A stretch of DNA of 64,000 bases from Pelomonas sp966111775. GTDB lineage: Bacteria > Pseudomonadota > Gammaproteobacteria > Burkholderiales > Burkholderiaceae_C. Position 1 is the stretch's first letter; each line of letters begins with the position of its first letter. The DNA is taken from NCBI GenBank assembly GCA_966111775.1, contig CBHWBD010000002.1, positions 1 through 64,000 of the forward strand, in the 5' to 3' direction. The position numbers and the translations under genes were made by a program. Below, piece by piece: positions 55,421 through 63,150 of this stretch. A model generated the notes under the pieces. That model was given only the letters and a program-made list of their open reading frames with translations, had not been told where the DNA came from and ran no database searches.

Positions 55421-56908
55421 CTAACCCTCCGCTCCACCGACGACGACCTTGTCGATCCGGATCGTCGGCTGGCCCACGCCGACAGGCACCATCTGGCCGT
55501 TCTTGCCGCAGCTCGCGACGCCGGCATCCAGCGCCAGGTCATTGCCGATCATCGAGATGGCTTTCAGCGTCCGGTTGCCAACGCCGATCAGCGTGGCCCC
55601 TTCGATGGGGGCCGTGATCTTGCCGTCCTCGATCAGGAAGGCTTTCTCCGCCGAGAAGTTGAACTGGCCCGACGTGATGTCGACGGTGCCGCCGCTGAAC
55701 TCGACCGCATAGATGCCATGGCGCACCGACGCGATGATCTCCTGCGGGTCATACGGCCCGTTCTCCAGGAAGGTGTTGGTCATGCGGGTCATGGGCAGGT
55801 CCGAATAGGACTGGCGGCGGCCATTGCCGGTCGCGGTGTCGCGCATGAGCCGGGCGCTGGTCTTGTCCTGCATCAGGCCGACCAGGCGGCCATCCTCGAT
55901 CAGCAGGGTGCGCTGACCGCTCACGCCTTCATCGTCGACATTGAGTGAGCCGCGGGCCTTGGGCAGCGTGGCGTCATCGAACACGTTGACGCCGGGGGCG
56001 GCGATCCGTTCGCCCAGCATGCCGTTGAACACCGATTCACGCTTGCGGTGGAAGTCGCCTTCCAGCCCGTGGCCGATTGCCTCGTGCAGCAGCACGCCGG
56101 GGAAGCCCGAGCCCAGCACCACGGTCATCTCGCCCGCCGGCGAAGGCTTGGCCTCCAGGTTGGTGAGCGCTATCGACGTCGCCTTCTGCACCATCTTTTC
56201 CAGCCCGGCCTCGGTGATCTCGCTCAACGCGAACCGCCCGCCAGCGCCGGCCGAGCCCGACGCGCGCTTGGAGCTGCTTTCGGCGACGACCGAGAGGTCC
56301 AGCCGCACCAGTGGCCGGATGTCGCCGGCCAGCGTGCCGTCGGTGGCCGCCACCAGCATGGTCGAATCCTCCACCGACAACTGGGCCGAGACCTCGGTGA
56401 TGCGCCGATCCACGGCGCGGGTCACCTGGTCCAGCCGCTGCAGCAGCGCCACCTTCTCGACGCTGTCCATGCCGCCCGCCGCCTCGAGGGTGGCGTAGGC
56501 ACTCGAATCACGGGGCACCGGGGCAATCTCCACGCCCCGCCCGGTTGCGCCGGCATCCTGGCCATGGGCCTGCATGGCGCGGGCCGCGGCGGTGATGGCG
56601 GTGATGGCCTTGTTGCTGATGTTGCTGGAGTAGGCAAACGCGGTGTTGCCGCCGGTCACGGCGCGTGCGCCCACGCCCTGCGAAATCGAGAAGGCGGCGC
56701 GCGCCACCTTGCTGCGTTCCAGCGACCAGGCATCGCGGGTCGTCAGTTCGAGATAGAGATCGCCGTAATCGGCGCCCCGTGCCCACAGACCGGACAGGCC
56801 TTGCTGCAGCTTGCGAATGTCGAGGTCGTTGGCGACAAGCAGCCGGTCCTGAGCCAACGTCAGGCGATGGGAGGCGGTCAGAGGCATGGAAATCGGTTCT
56901 TTCAGCAT
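55421..56908 (-). CDS. tldD: Metalloprotease TldD
   Basis: A 495-residue TldD. The Zn-site HEAIGHGLEGD lies at residues 275-285, the third ligand Cys in GVASCGKNGQMVPVG near the end, and NVDDEGVSGQRTLLIEDGRL is the usual second block. TldD is the active subunit of the TldD/TldE protease, which trims unfolded peptides through a narrow channel, removes the microcin B17 leader and degrades CcdA. Its gene lies three bases before trxB and ten bases after tldE. An internal ATG (Met8) is an alternative start. Confidence 0.95.
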   Translation of the reverse strand: MLKEPISMPLTASHRLTLAQDRLLVANDLDIRKLQQGLSGLWARGADYGDLYLELTTRDAWSLERSKVARAAFSISQGVGARAVTGGNTAFAYSSNISNKAITAITAAARAMQAHGQDAGATGRGVEIAPVPRDSSAYATLEAAGGMDSVEKVALLQRLDQVTRAVDRRITEVSAQLSVEDSTMLVAATDGTLAGDIRPLVRLDLSVVAESSSKRASGSAGAGGRFALSEITEAGLEKMVQKATSIALTNLEAKPSPAGEMTVVLGSGFPGVLLHEAIGHGLEGDFHRKRESVFNGMLGERIAAPGVNVFDDATLPKARGSLNVDDEGVSGQRTLLIEDGRLVGLMQDKTSARLMRDTATGNGRRQSYSDLPMTRMTNTFLENGPYDPQEIIASVRHGIYAVEFSGGTVDITSGQFNFSAEKAFLIEDGKITAPIEGATLIGVGNRTLKAISMIGNDLALDAGVASCGKNGQMVPVGVGQPTIRIDKVVVGGAEG

Positions 56909-56918
56909 GGGGTCTCGA

Positions 56919-58322
56919 TCAGCGTCCGGCGATCTGCATGTCGGGCAGCAGGATCGAGCCGACCCGGATCGCGCCCTCGCGGTGCACGTCGGTGCCCACC
57001 GCGACGATGGCCTTCAGCATGTCCTGCAGATTGCCGGCGACCGTGAAGCCATGGACGGGCCGCACGACCTGGCCGTTCTCGACCCAGAAGCCGGCCGCCG
57101 CCTGCGAATAGACGCCGGTGGCCGGGTTGCTGCCGCCGCCCATGAAGCGCGTCAGCCACAGGCCGGTGCCCAGCTTGCGCAGCATGGCCACCAGGTTGTC
57201 GCCCGGTTCGGTGGTGGTGCTGGTGAGGGTGAGGTTGCGCATGCCGCCGGCGTTGCCGGTGGAGGCCCGCCCCAGCTTGCGCGCCATGCGCGTGTCCAGG
57301 AACAGGCCCTCGACCACGCCGCTGCGCACGACGGCACGGCGCGAGCCCGGCACGCCATCGCTGTCGAAGGTGCTGCTGGCCAGGCCATAGGGCTCGAAGG
57401 GGTCTTCCTGCAGCGTTAGGTGCGAGGCGGCCAGTTGCTTGCCCACGGCGTCGGGCAGGAAGGTCATGCGCCGGAACTGCGCAGCGCCGCTCAGCTGCCC
57501 GCACATGTCGCGCACCAGGCTGGAGGCCACCGGCGCATCGACCAGCACCGGCACCCGGCGGGTGGCCAGCCCTTCGGCGCCCAGCATGCCCAGCGCCTTT
57601 TCGGCGGCGATGCGGCCGACGTCGGCACCGGGCAGCAAGCCGTCAAGACGGCGGTCTGTCGATGACCAACTGCCCTGGCGCATTTCGTCGCCACGCTGAG
57701 CAATGGTTTGGCACCAGCGCTGTTGCATCGAGCCGCTGCCCGTCCGGCAGAACCCCTGGCTGGTCGCCAGCGCAAAGCGCATGTCCTGGCTGGCGGCACC
57801 AGCCTCCGAAACCCGTAGCTGATCACGGGTGGCGGTCGAGAGGGCGGCCGCCTCGATGGCCAGGGCGGCCTCGGTCAGAGCCTCTGCGTTCTGGACAGAG
57901 GGCGCAAAGAGAGGGACGTCCGGCGTTGCCCATGCCAAGGCCGCGCGGTCGGCCGGGCCGGCGTCCGGATCGGGTTCAAGCTGGCGCGCCATGGCGGCCG
58001 CCTGTTCAACCACCCGGTCGATGGCGCTGCGGCTGAGCGATTCGGTCGACGCGACGCCAGTGCGGCCATCGGCATAGACCGTGACGCGCAGGCTTTGATT
58101 GCCTTCGCGCACCGCCTTCTCGACCTTGCCGCCAGCGACGGCGAGGGTGATCCCGCCCTGTTCGCTGACCATGGCGATGGCCTCGCTGGCACCCAACGCA
58201 GCGCTGCGCTCAATGGCATAGGTAACCGCCTGGACAAGCGTGCTCTCACTCTGGAGAAGATAGCCATCGCCACTCGCCAATGAAGCGGATCTGCTGGAGT
58301 GGATGGGGCTGCTGACGCTCAT
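56919..58322 (-). CDS. tldE: Metalloprotease subunit TldE/PmbA
   Basis: A 467-residue TldE/PmbA partner of TldD. It contains DRLDGLLPGADVGRIAAEKA-like linker sequence, LVDAPVASSLVRDMCGQLSG, FDSDGVPGSRRAVVRSGVVE and the C-terminal block GGSNPATGVYSQAAAGFWVE, but lacks the metal motif, as expected. First gene of the minus-strand operon tldE-tldD-trxB-trx-P2. No clear ribosome binding site precedes 58322, so an internal start is possible. In most bacteria tldD and tldE are unlinked; pairing them in one operon is common in peptide clusters. Confidence 0.93.
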   Translation of the reverse strand: MSVSSPIHSSRSASLASGDGYLLQSESTLVQAVTYAIERSAALGASEAIAMVSEQGGITLAVAGGKVEKAVREGNQSLRVTVYADGRTGVASTESLSRSAIDRVVEQAAAMARQLEPDPDAGPADRAALAWATPDVPLFAPSVQNAEALTEAALAIEAAALSTATRDQLRVSEAGAASQDMRFALATSQGFCRTGSGSMQQRWCQTIAQRGDEMRQGSWSSTDRRLDGLLPGADVGRIAAEKALGMLGAEGLATRRVPVLVDAPVASSLVRDMCGQLSGAAQFRRMTFLPDAVGKQLAASHLTLQEDPFEPYGLASSTFDSDGVPGSRRAVVRSGVVEGLFLDTRMARKLGRASTGNAGGMRNLTLTSTTTEPGDNLVAMLRKLGTGLWLTRFMGGGSNPATGVYSQAAAGFWVENGQVVRPVHGFTVAGNLQDMLKAIVAVGTDVHREGAIRVGSILLPDMQIAGR

Positions 58323-58770
58323 CTAACTGAAACCAATCGCTATCGATTCAGGGGGCGGACGGGGGCAATCCGCCAAGTCTGGCCTCTCGACCATTGCTGC
58401 CAATGTAGGGTGGCCGCCTTCAGTGGCTTGCCCCGCAGGACGCAGCTTGTTGTCTGCGAGTGCAATCTGACGCCGCGCGGGATTCGGGTGTGCGTTGCGT
58501 GCCTGACTCTCGGCGCGAAACGCGCCAGCGCCTGCCGGCGGTGTAGGGTGTTTTCGCCCCTTCGACGCGGTGAGGAGACCCATCAACTTCCGGTTCGCTG
58601 TGCACTGAGTTCCACGTTGAGTGCGAAGAATTCAAGTGTCGGGTCGCAGTGAGCCTGAAATAGAAAATCCACGTTGAATCAACATGATGGCTGTGAAGCG
58701 GTCAGCAAGTTTGGCATCGTCGTCTCACCTAACTTGGAACTATCGGTTCTTCGTAGCGATTAAGTTGGAA
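58323..58770 (+). repeat. Diverged transposon left end C with degenerate right-end sequence
   Basis: No gene is accepted in this stretch. A degenerate right-end motif (TGAGTTCCACGTTGAGTGCG, near 58610) is followed at 58637 by TGTCGGGTCGCAGTGAGCC, which aligns with the TGTCGGTTTGCGCTCACCC end at 45563. The inner motif CGATTAAGTTGGAACCTT lies at about 58757-58774. The part nearest tldE (58323-58600) should hold its promoter, but I see no strong boxes; a near-palindrome AATCGCTATCGATT lies about 15-30 bases upstream of the tldE start. Confidence 0.6.
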
Positions 58771-59130
58771 CCTTCCTGGCCAGCGCCATCGTCGCCACCG
58801 ATGGATGCGGAGGTGGCCGGCGCAGGCGCCGCATCGACGCGCTGGCCGTTGACGTAAGCCACGCCGTCCCTCGCTTCAATGAGCATGTCGCCCCACTCGC
58901 TAGCCCAGACGTAGCGCAGCACGCCTTCGGTAGCGAGATCCAGGTCGGCTTGCGGTGATCGATCCTGCCGCAGCAGGACTTGAGGCAACAACGGCGCGCT
59001 CATAGAGAAAGATCGAATCGGCGTTCAAGGGGATGCCGCGGACCCGATGGATCTCGCGCCCCTGGGTCAGCAGTTGTTCTGAGGATAGGCCGCACCTAGC
59101 TCACCAGACGAGCTAGTGCTGGCGCGACGA
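58740..59130 (-). pseudogene. Broken transposon-encoded ORF, C-terminal part
   Basis: Frame 59003-58740 encodes VLRYVWASEWGDMLIEARDG then VAYVNGQRVDAAPAP and ends IATKNR at left end C. A second frame just upstream, up to about 59130, reads REIHRVRGIPLNADSIFLYE, consistent with the same protein after a frameshift. The IEARDG..YVNGQ..DAAPAP block matches the remnant beside left end A. The protein family was not identified. The gap to 59236 has nothing else I can support. Confidence 0.55.
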
Positions 59131-59236
59131 CGGTCGGTAGATCCTCTATGGCAATCTTGGCGCGGTCAATCATCAACAAGGTGCCGGTCGGCGCTCCGCA
59201 TGGCCGCCAGGATAGGGACGTGACCTGCACTCGGCT

Positions 59237-59455
59237 ATGTCATATCCTGGTTGGACCCGCCCAGCTCCTCAGAACATGCGCCGGCTAAGCCACAAGCAAA
59301 TCTTCCTGGACGTTCTGCGTCTTTACTTCGCGCCTCTAGTGGGCGCAGTACGCGGCGCCCATCGGGAAGTCGCGATCGTTCGCAGAAGCATCGAGCGGCG
59401 CAAGCGCGTGGAGCGCGTATCAGCTGATGAGGCGGAAGGCCACCAATTGCGTTAA
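59237..59455 (+). CDS. Small hypothetical protein
   Basis: A 72-residue basic protein with the segment IFLDVLRLYFAPLVGAVRGA followed by an Arg/Glu-rich helix (REVAIVRRSIERRKRVERVS). It resembles short hypothetical proteins of Burkholderiales, but the match is from memory only and the start has no clear ribosome binding site. It may be a fragment. About 90 bases downstream lies the convergent nuclease-like gene. Confidence 0.35.
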   Translation: MSYPGWTRPAPQNMRRLSHKQIFLDVLRLYFAPLVGAVRGAHREVAIVRRSIERRKRVERVSADEAEGHQLR

Positions 59456-59547
59456 GGCTGCCGCCGCAGATTCGACCCGCGCGGCCTCGGCTGGCTCAGA
59501 TGGGCAGCTCAGCGAGTTGCGCGTGACTGCGCAGGCCCTCTCACAAT

Positions 59548-60942
59548 CTAGTCTTGCCAGTGCGGCCCTGCGCGGTTGTGGGTTCCCGCCGGCAGCACGA
59601 GAAAGCAACTGTCCAAGGGGCGAGGCTGGGTGGGCCTGATCGCGCACCACTGCGTTGTTTCATCAAAGGCCCAGCACTCGTCTGGCGGACTTTCCGGCAC
59701 GAAATAGTGGCAATAGATGTACTCCAGCTGCTTGTCTCCTGGATCGAACTGGCCCGCCGTCGCGATGATCTTTGCGTGGCGTAGTCGCTCGACCTTGTCG
59801 CCCTCGACAGCCTCGAAGCCGATGTGAACAATGCTCTTACGACCGTCGGGCAGCTGTTCGTTCGCTTCTGACAACTTCTTGCGGATGTCGCGTGCCTTGC
59901 TTTGCACAGCACTCTCGCTCAAGCTTTCCCAGTTCAGAACAACGGCAAAGTCGCACCCCTCGATGTATCTCGGGTTGTGGCTAGGTTTCGTTAGCAGCAG
60001 AGTTTGGTACTTGGCGTTGCGAACATACTGACCGGTCAACAGTTCCAGGATTCGGTGGCTGCTGCCTAGCACCAGATCCGTGCTCAGAACCTTCTGGAGC
60101 GGGCGCAAGTTCAGCGTGGCAATGCTGCCTGCCGAGGTGGCGTCGCTCCATGACAAGCGCTCCCTCCCGGATGCCAGCCACTCAAGGGCTTTGCCCTTGA
60201 GATAGTCCGTAGGAACCGTCTTGAGCTCGACATGGAAGCTGGACTTGCACAAGGTGTTGCGTTTGAGCCCTGCCAGAAGTTCTGAGCCGCCGGACCATAG
60301 CCGGCCTATCTGTAGTCGCTCGCTCTCACCGTACTCCGGCACCTCCATGCGTTTGCACTCGACGGCCCAGGTGTGGCCATTGAGCGTTACATCCATGTCG
60401 TGCGTCTGCGCCTTTCCTGGCTGCTCCTCGACGAAAGCGACGCTGGCACCGGCGTGCCGGTAGCAAGCTGCTACGAGCAGCTCAAAGAGTCCGCCGTTGG
60501 GCTGGCTGCGCTCCTTGCTCACCATGCGCTGTACGCGCGGAGCAAGGCCGTTGACCTGCAACAGCAGATCTAGGTTGCGTCCGATGGCCTGGAAGACAGG
60601 GATGACCCTGGATCCGAAGACGTAGTCGTAGTTGCCAATGTGGTCTAGCAATGCCTCGGCCAGGAACAAGTACCAGCCAAAACCGTCTTTTGCATCGAAG
60701 AAACGCCCATCCCCGGCGCCGATGCCCAACGCGCTCAAATACAGACGGCGCGCCGCTTGGTCGCGGCGCTGCTGCCATTGCGATGGCGGGATGAAGGTCT
60801 TGAACCACTCCACCGCCCTGCGCAAGTCGGGGTTATCTGCCCACTCATCGGGGCGCGGGTCGGGTGGATCAAAGAAGTCCTCGGGAAACTTAAGTTCCTT
60901 CGCGATGCGCTCGGCGTGCAGACGATCCATAGACAGTTTCAT
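59548..60942 (-). CDS. PD-(D/E)XK nuclease-like protein
   Basis: A 464-residue soluble protein. Residues 149-200 read as a PD-(D/E)XK core: Glu154 in GGLFELLVAA, Asp184 in THDMDVTLNG, and Glu195-Cys-Lys197 in WAVECKRM, in the right order and spacing. The rest (helical N-terminus starting LHAERIAKELKFPEDFF; C-terminal CDFAVVLNWESLSESAVQSK) is not recognised. It sits next to a DUF3883 fragment and a methylase wreck, so a restriction or other defence role is plausible. It begins 20 bases downstream of the DUF3883 gene on the same strand. Confidence 0.75.
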   Translation of the reverse strand: MKLSMDRLHAERIAKELKFPEDFFDPPDPRPDEWADNPDLRRAVEWFKTFIPPSQWQQRRDQAARRLYLSALGIGAGDGRFFDAKDGFGWYLFLAEALLDHIGNYDYVFGSRVIPVFQAIGRNLDLLLQVNGLAPRVQRMVSKERSQPNGGLFELLVAACYRHAGASVAFVEEQPGKAQTHDMDVTLNGHTWAVECKRMEVPEYGESERLQIGRLWSGGSELLAGLKRNTLCKSSFHVELKTVPTDYLKGKALEWLASGRERLSWSDATSAGSIATLNLRPLQKVLSTDLVLGSSHRILELLTGQYVRNAKYQTLLLTKPSHNPRYIEGCDFAVVLNWESLSESAVQSKARDIRKKLSEANEQLPDGRKSIVHIGFEAVEGDKVERLRHAKIIATAGQFDPGDKQLEYIYCHYFVPESPPDECWAFDETTQWCAIRPTQPRPLDSCFLVLPAGTHNRAGPHWQD

Positions 60943-60962
60943 AGCTGCTGTCGACTACTCGG

Positions 60963-61349
60963 CTACACCAGCACAATCTTCGCAGCGATACGCTCCTTGA
61001 TTGCGATGCGGCGAAGGTTGCTGCCGGCTTCAACCGTCCAGGCTCCGTTGACCGGATTGAACGTGCAAACGGCGAGCGTCGGGGTTGTCAGAGCGTTAGT
61101 GACGATGCAAAGCCGGTAGTCGAGCGTAGTCTTTTGGAAGGCCTTGTATTCGTTCGGGGTCAGCTCGATGCTAGCCACCTTGCCCGACAGGCCTTTCACC
61201 TCGATCCGCAGGGTCAGCGTGCCGGCTGTGGCCTCCAAATCCCAACCGAGATTGGCCTTGCTCACGTCCTCAAGCTCGTAGCCGCGCTCTTCATAGTGCG
61301 CCCAGACCAGCGCCATGGCAGCGGCTTCGACCTGCGCGTTCTTGAACAC
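60963..61349 (-). CDS. DUF3883-domain protein, probably N-terminally truncated
   Basis: A 128-residue DUF3883 domain: VEAAAMALVWAHYEERGYEL, EDVSKANLGWDLEATAG with Asp37, and LRIEVKGLSGKVASIELTPN with Glu50-Val-Lys52, the nuclease-like core of the fold. GTG start at 61349. The frame continues upstream as GKRPPPNVFKNAQ, natural for a larger protein, and then runs into methylase debris, so this is probably the C-terminal end of a bigger defence protein cut by a deletion. Confidence 0.7.
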   Translation of the reverse strand: MFKNAQVEAAAMALVWAHYEERGYELEDVSKANLGWDLEATAGTLTLRIEVKGLSGKVASIELTPNEYKAFQKTTLDYRLCIVTNALTTPTLAVCTFNPVNGAWTVEAGSNLRRIAIKERIAAKIVLV

Positions 61350-61673
61350 ATTTGGCGGCGGGCGCTTGCCTCTGCCGGGGACTGCGGCCTTGCCTCCATG
61401 AACCAGTTGACGAATGCGGGTTCTTGTAGCCGCTGATCAACACCATGCACTTTGCGCTGTTGCTGACGGACAGAAGCTCTTCATGAAAGTCAGCGCAGTT
61501 GGCGTCCACCGTGTAGCCGTGCTCCCTACCCACGCTTTGTGAGGAGGCAGCAATGCGGAGATGGTGCTCGCCAAGCGGTGCTTCGAGCCGAAATACCCAA
61601 ACGCGGGGCTTACCCTTCCCTGTCCCGCCTCTTCCTGCACCTCAAGTAGAGGGCCTACAGATTCTTTGTCCAT
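61350..61673 (-). pseudogene. Decayed D12-class adenine DNA methylase
   Basis: The N-terminus from ATG 61673 is clear (FGYFGSKHRLASTISALLPP followed by HKAWV), the opening of Dam-like D12 methylases that bind S-adenosylmethionine. It then jumps by deletion and frameshift to a C-terminal segment (HEELLSVSNSAKCMVLISGY, then KNPAFVNWFMEARPQ in a third frame). The catalytic DPPY part is gone. It cannot be active. It indicates that a restriction-modification or phage-type locus once lay here. Confidence 0.7.
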
Positions 61674-61921
61674 GCTGTGTGTTGTTCGAGGGGTAGTCGG
61701 CCGCGATGACGCGGCCGACTCTATCGAAGATCACTATTTAAGAGATTTTAAGTACGCAGCTTATCAGGACTGAAAGGACGTCATTCCCCGCATCCGAATG
61801 CGGGAAGCGTGATGGTCCCTGATCTGCTTAACGGTACAGCCCAGGTAGCTCAACAGACGAGCCAGGTGCTCGTCCTGCGTGCAATCGCGACAGGCGGCCG
61901 CGTGGGATGGCGTGCACGATT
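61674..61921. other. Gene-free stretch with a further ORF remnant
   Basis: No intact gene. On the minus strand 61890-61775 reads CTQDEHLARLLSYLGCTVKQ then IRDHHASRIRMRGMTSFQS and a stop, which looks like the C-terminus of a protein cut off upstream by the transposon right end. A short AT-rich tract at 61735-61760 upstream of the methylase wreck may be its old promoter. Confidence 0.4.
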
Positions 61922-61969
61922 GAGTTCCAAGTTAAGCGCAAACAGTTCCAAGTTCTGCGCAAACCGACA
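61922..61969 (-). repeat. Transposon right end
   Basis: Two tandem copies of GAGTTCCAAGTTAAGCGCAAA-like sequence (GTTCCAAGTT.(A/T)GCGCAAAC), the last running into GCGCAAACCGACA, the exact complement of left-end tip TGTCGGTTTGCGC. Fourteen bases separate it from the next left end at 61984. Confidence 0.8.
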
Positions 61970-61983
61970 TCAAGCTCAGTGAG

Positions 61984-62121
61984 TGTCGGTTTGCGCTGAA
62001 CTCAAAACTGAAAATCGGCTCTGATCAACCACTTGGCGCCACGATAGTCGGCGGGCTTTGAACCCGTATCTCACTCAAGTCTGAACTTTCGGCTTTCCGT
62101 TGCGCTCAACTTTGAACTTTT
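61984..62121 (+). repeat. Transposon left end B
   Basis: Starts TGTCGGTTTGCGCTGAACTC; inner motif GTTGCGCTCAACTTTGAACT at about 62099-62118. It aligns closely with left end A (45563-45700) over its whole length. A short minus-strand remnant ending KFKVERNGKPKVQT lies on its inner side (about 62160-62080), as at end A. Between 62121 and 62210 there is nothing else to report. Confidence 0.8.
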
Positions 62122-62210
62122 CCTCAGCCTCGGGGGCTGAATGTCCCGGGAAATACAACCGGCGACCCACGGTCTGCGAGGCGGCAATCCATCGCCTACT
62201 GCGCGCCACG

Positions 62211-62393
62211 TCAGACTTCCTTGGAGTTGTCGATCTGCCCATAGGACAGGGCGCGGCCGCCGAAGCGTGCGGCCTGCACGGAGGTGTGCATGCCGTTCAC
62301 CATCTCCAGATGTCCAGGAAGGTCGTCATGAAGCAGCGTCGTTTCCTCGGCACTCCAGTGCCTGCCCACTGTACGGATATCGAATTCACGCAT
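62211..62393 (-). CDS. Small hypothetical protein beside a transposon end
   Basis: A 60-residue ORF (MREFDIRTVGRHWSAEETTL to SYGQIDNSKEV). Its ATG overlaps the end of the phosphoesterase frame by eight bases. The sequence looks like the start of a folded domain but no family is recognised, and its 3-prime end lies close to left end B, so it may be a truncated gene. Confidence 0.4.
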   Translation of the reverse strand: MREFDIRTVGRHWSAEETTLLHDDLPGHLEMVNGMHTSVQAARFGGRALSYGQIDNSKEV

Positions 62394-63027
62394 CGGTCGT
62401 CCCCTTTCCATGCTTGCTTTGATCATTTGGTGCCGGAACTTCAACGACCCAGCCGGCGTTGAACTGGTTGTTCTCGAATACCCCATCTCTCGCCGGATAT
62501 CCGCGCGGGTTGGAGACGATCCTGCATCTCCCTCGCTCGTAGTCGAAGGTTGAGTGCGTGTGCCCATGGATCCACAATGAAGGTACAGCAAAGAGATCTT
62601 CCGGAAGGTCGCTGACGAATGCAGGTGTGATCCAGCTCGACGCGTACCGTGGCGCCACGGAACTGCTCGAAGGCGCGTGGTGGGTCACGACGACCGTCGG
62701 CCCACCAAACGGCTCCGACAGAACGCGCCGCAGCCAATCTCGCTCGACCCAATGCTGCGCGAGGGTGTCTCCTGCTTGGAGCAACCGGCGCATCTGGCGA
62801 TCTCGATACTGGCTCCTGGCTGGCGCCAGAACCTCGATGCGTCGGAAATCGTTCAGGCCCACCGACGCCTGGCGCAGAGCATGCTCGACGTTGGCAAGCA
62901 TCCGACCATCAGGCTGTTGAACTGCCAGTTGGAAGTCCGTCCACAGGGTGCAACCAACAAACCGGACGCCGGCGATGATCGATACGTCCCTCGACAGAAG
63001 ATGGCGACCATGGAATAACGCAAAGAC
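62386..63027 (-). pseudogene. Metallophosphoesterase, N-terminus deleted
   Basis: The C-terminal two thirds of a calcineurin-like phosphoesterase: VRFVGCTLWTDFQLAVQQPD, then VVVTHHAPSSSSVAPRYASS and the His pair LWIHGHTHSTFDYERG. The frame is open from about 63027, where a stop codon lies directly upstream and no start is available. The first metal motifs (DxH, GDxxD, GNHE) are missing. An internal ATG at 62901 would give 171 residues, lacking half of the metal site, so the protein is unlikely to be active. Confidence 0.7.
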
Positions 63028-63105
63028 TTAGCCATGTCCTAACGGCAATCTGGCGCTACTCTGGCCGGCATGCATAAGTCAACGCAAGCAGCGACTTCAG
63101 ACGTG

Positions 63106-63127
63106 AAAAAGCCGCCCAAAGAGCGGC
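63106..63127 (-). terminator. Rho-independent terminator
   Basis: On the minus strand AGCCGC, a 7-base loop, GCGGCT and TTTT. It lies about 25 bases after the stop of the gene at 63151-63693 and would end the toxin-immunity transcript. Confidence 0.8.
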
Positions 63128-63150
63128 TGTTTCGTCCCAAACAGGTGCCG

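Larger units (their letters stand above)
45563..61969. mobile_element. Candidate 16.4-kb transposon-like island, probably immobile
   Basis: TGTCGGTTTGCGC at 45563-45575 and its exact complement at 61957-61969 form 13-bp terminal inverted repeats. Both ends carry inner copies of a TTTGCGCTnAACTtnnAACT motif, as in transposons whose transposase binds repeated end sites. The interior is less GC-rich than the chromosome on its left. No intact transposase is inside, only C-terminal ORF remnants. No matching target duplication is seen (ATGAG on the left, TCAAG on the right), so the ends may come from separate insertions. Confidence 0.55.

Noticed and set aside
58323..58586. 87-residue minus-strand ORF ending directly before tldE, considered as a second precursor peptide
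   Set aside because: Composition is that of random coding, there is no ribosome binding site, and it overlaps transposon-end sequence. Unlike the peptide ORF at 46049 it shows no coupling signal.
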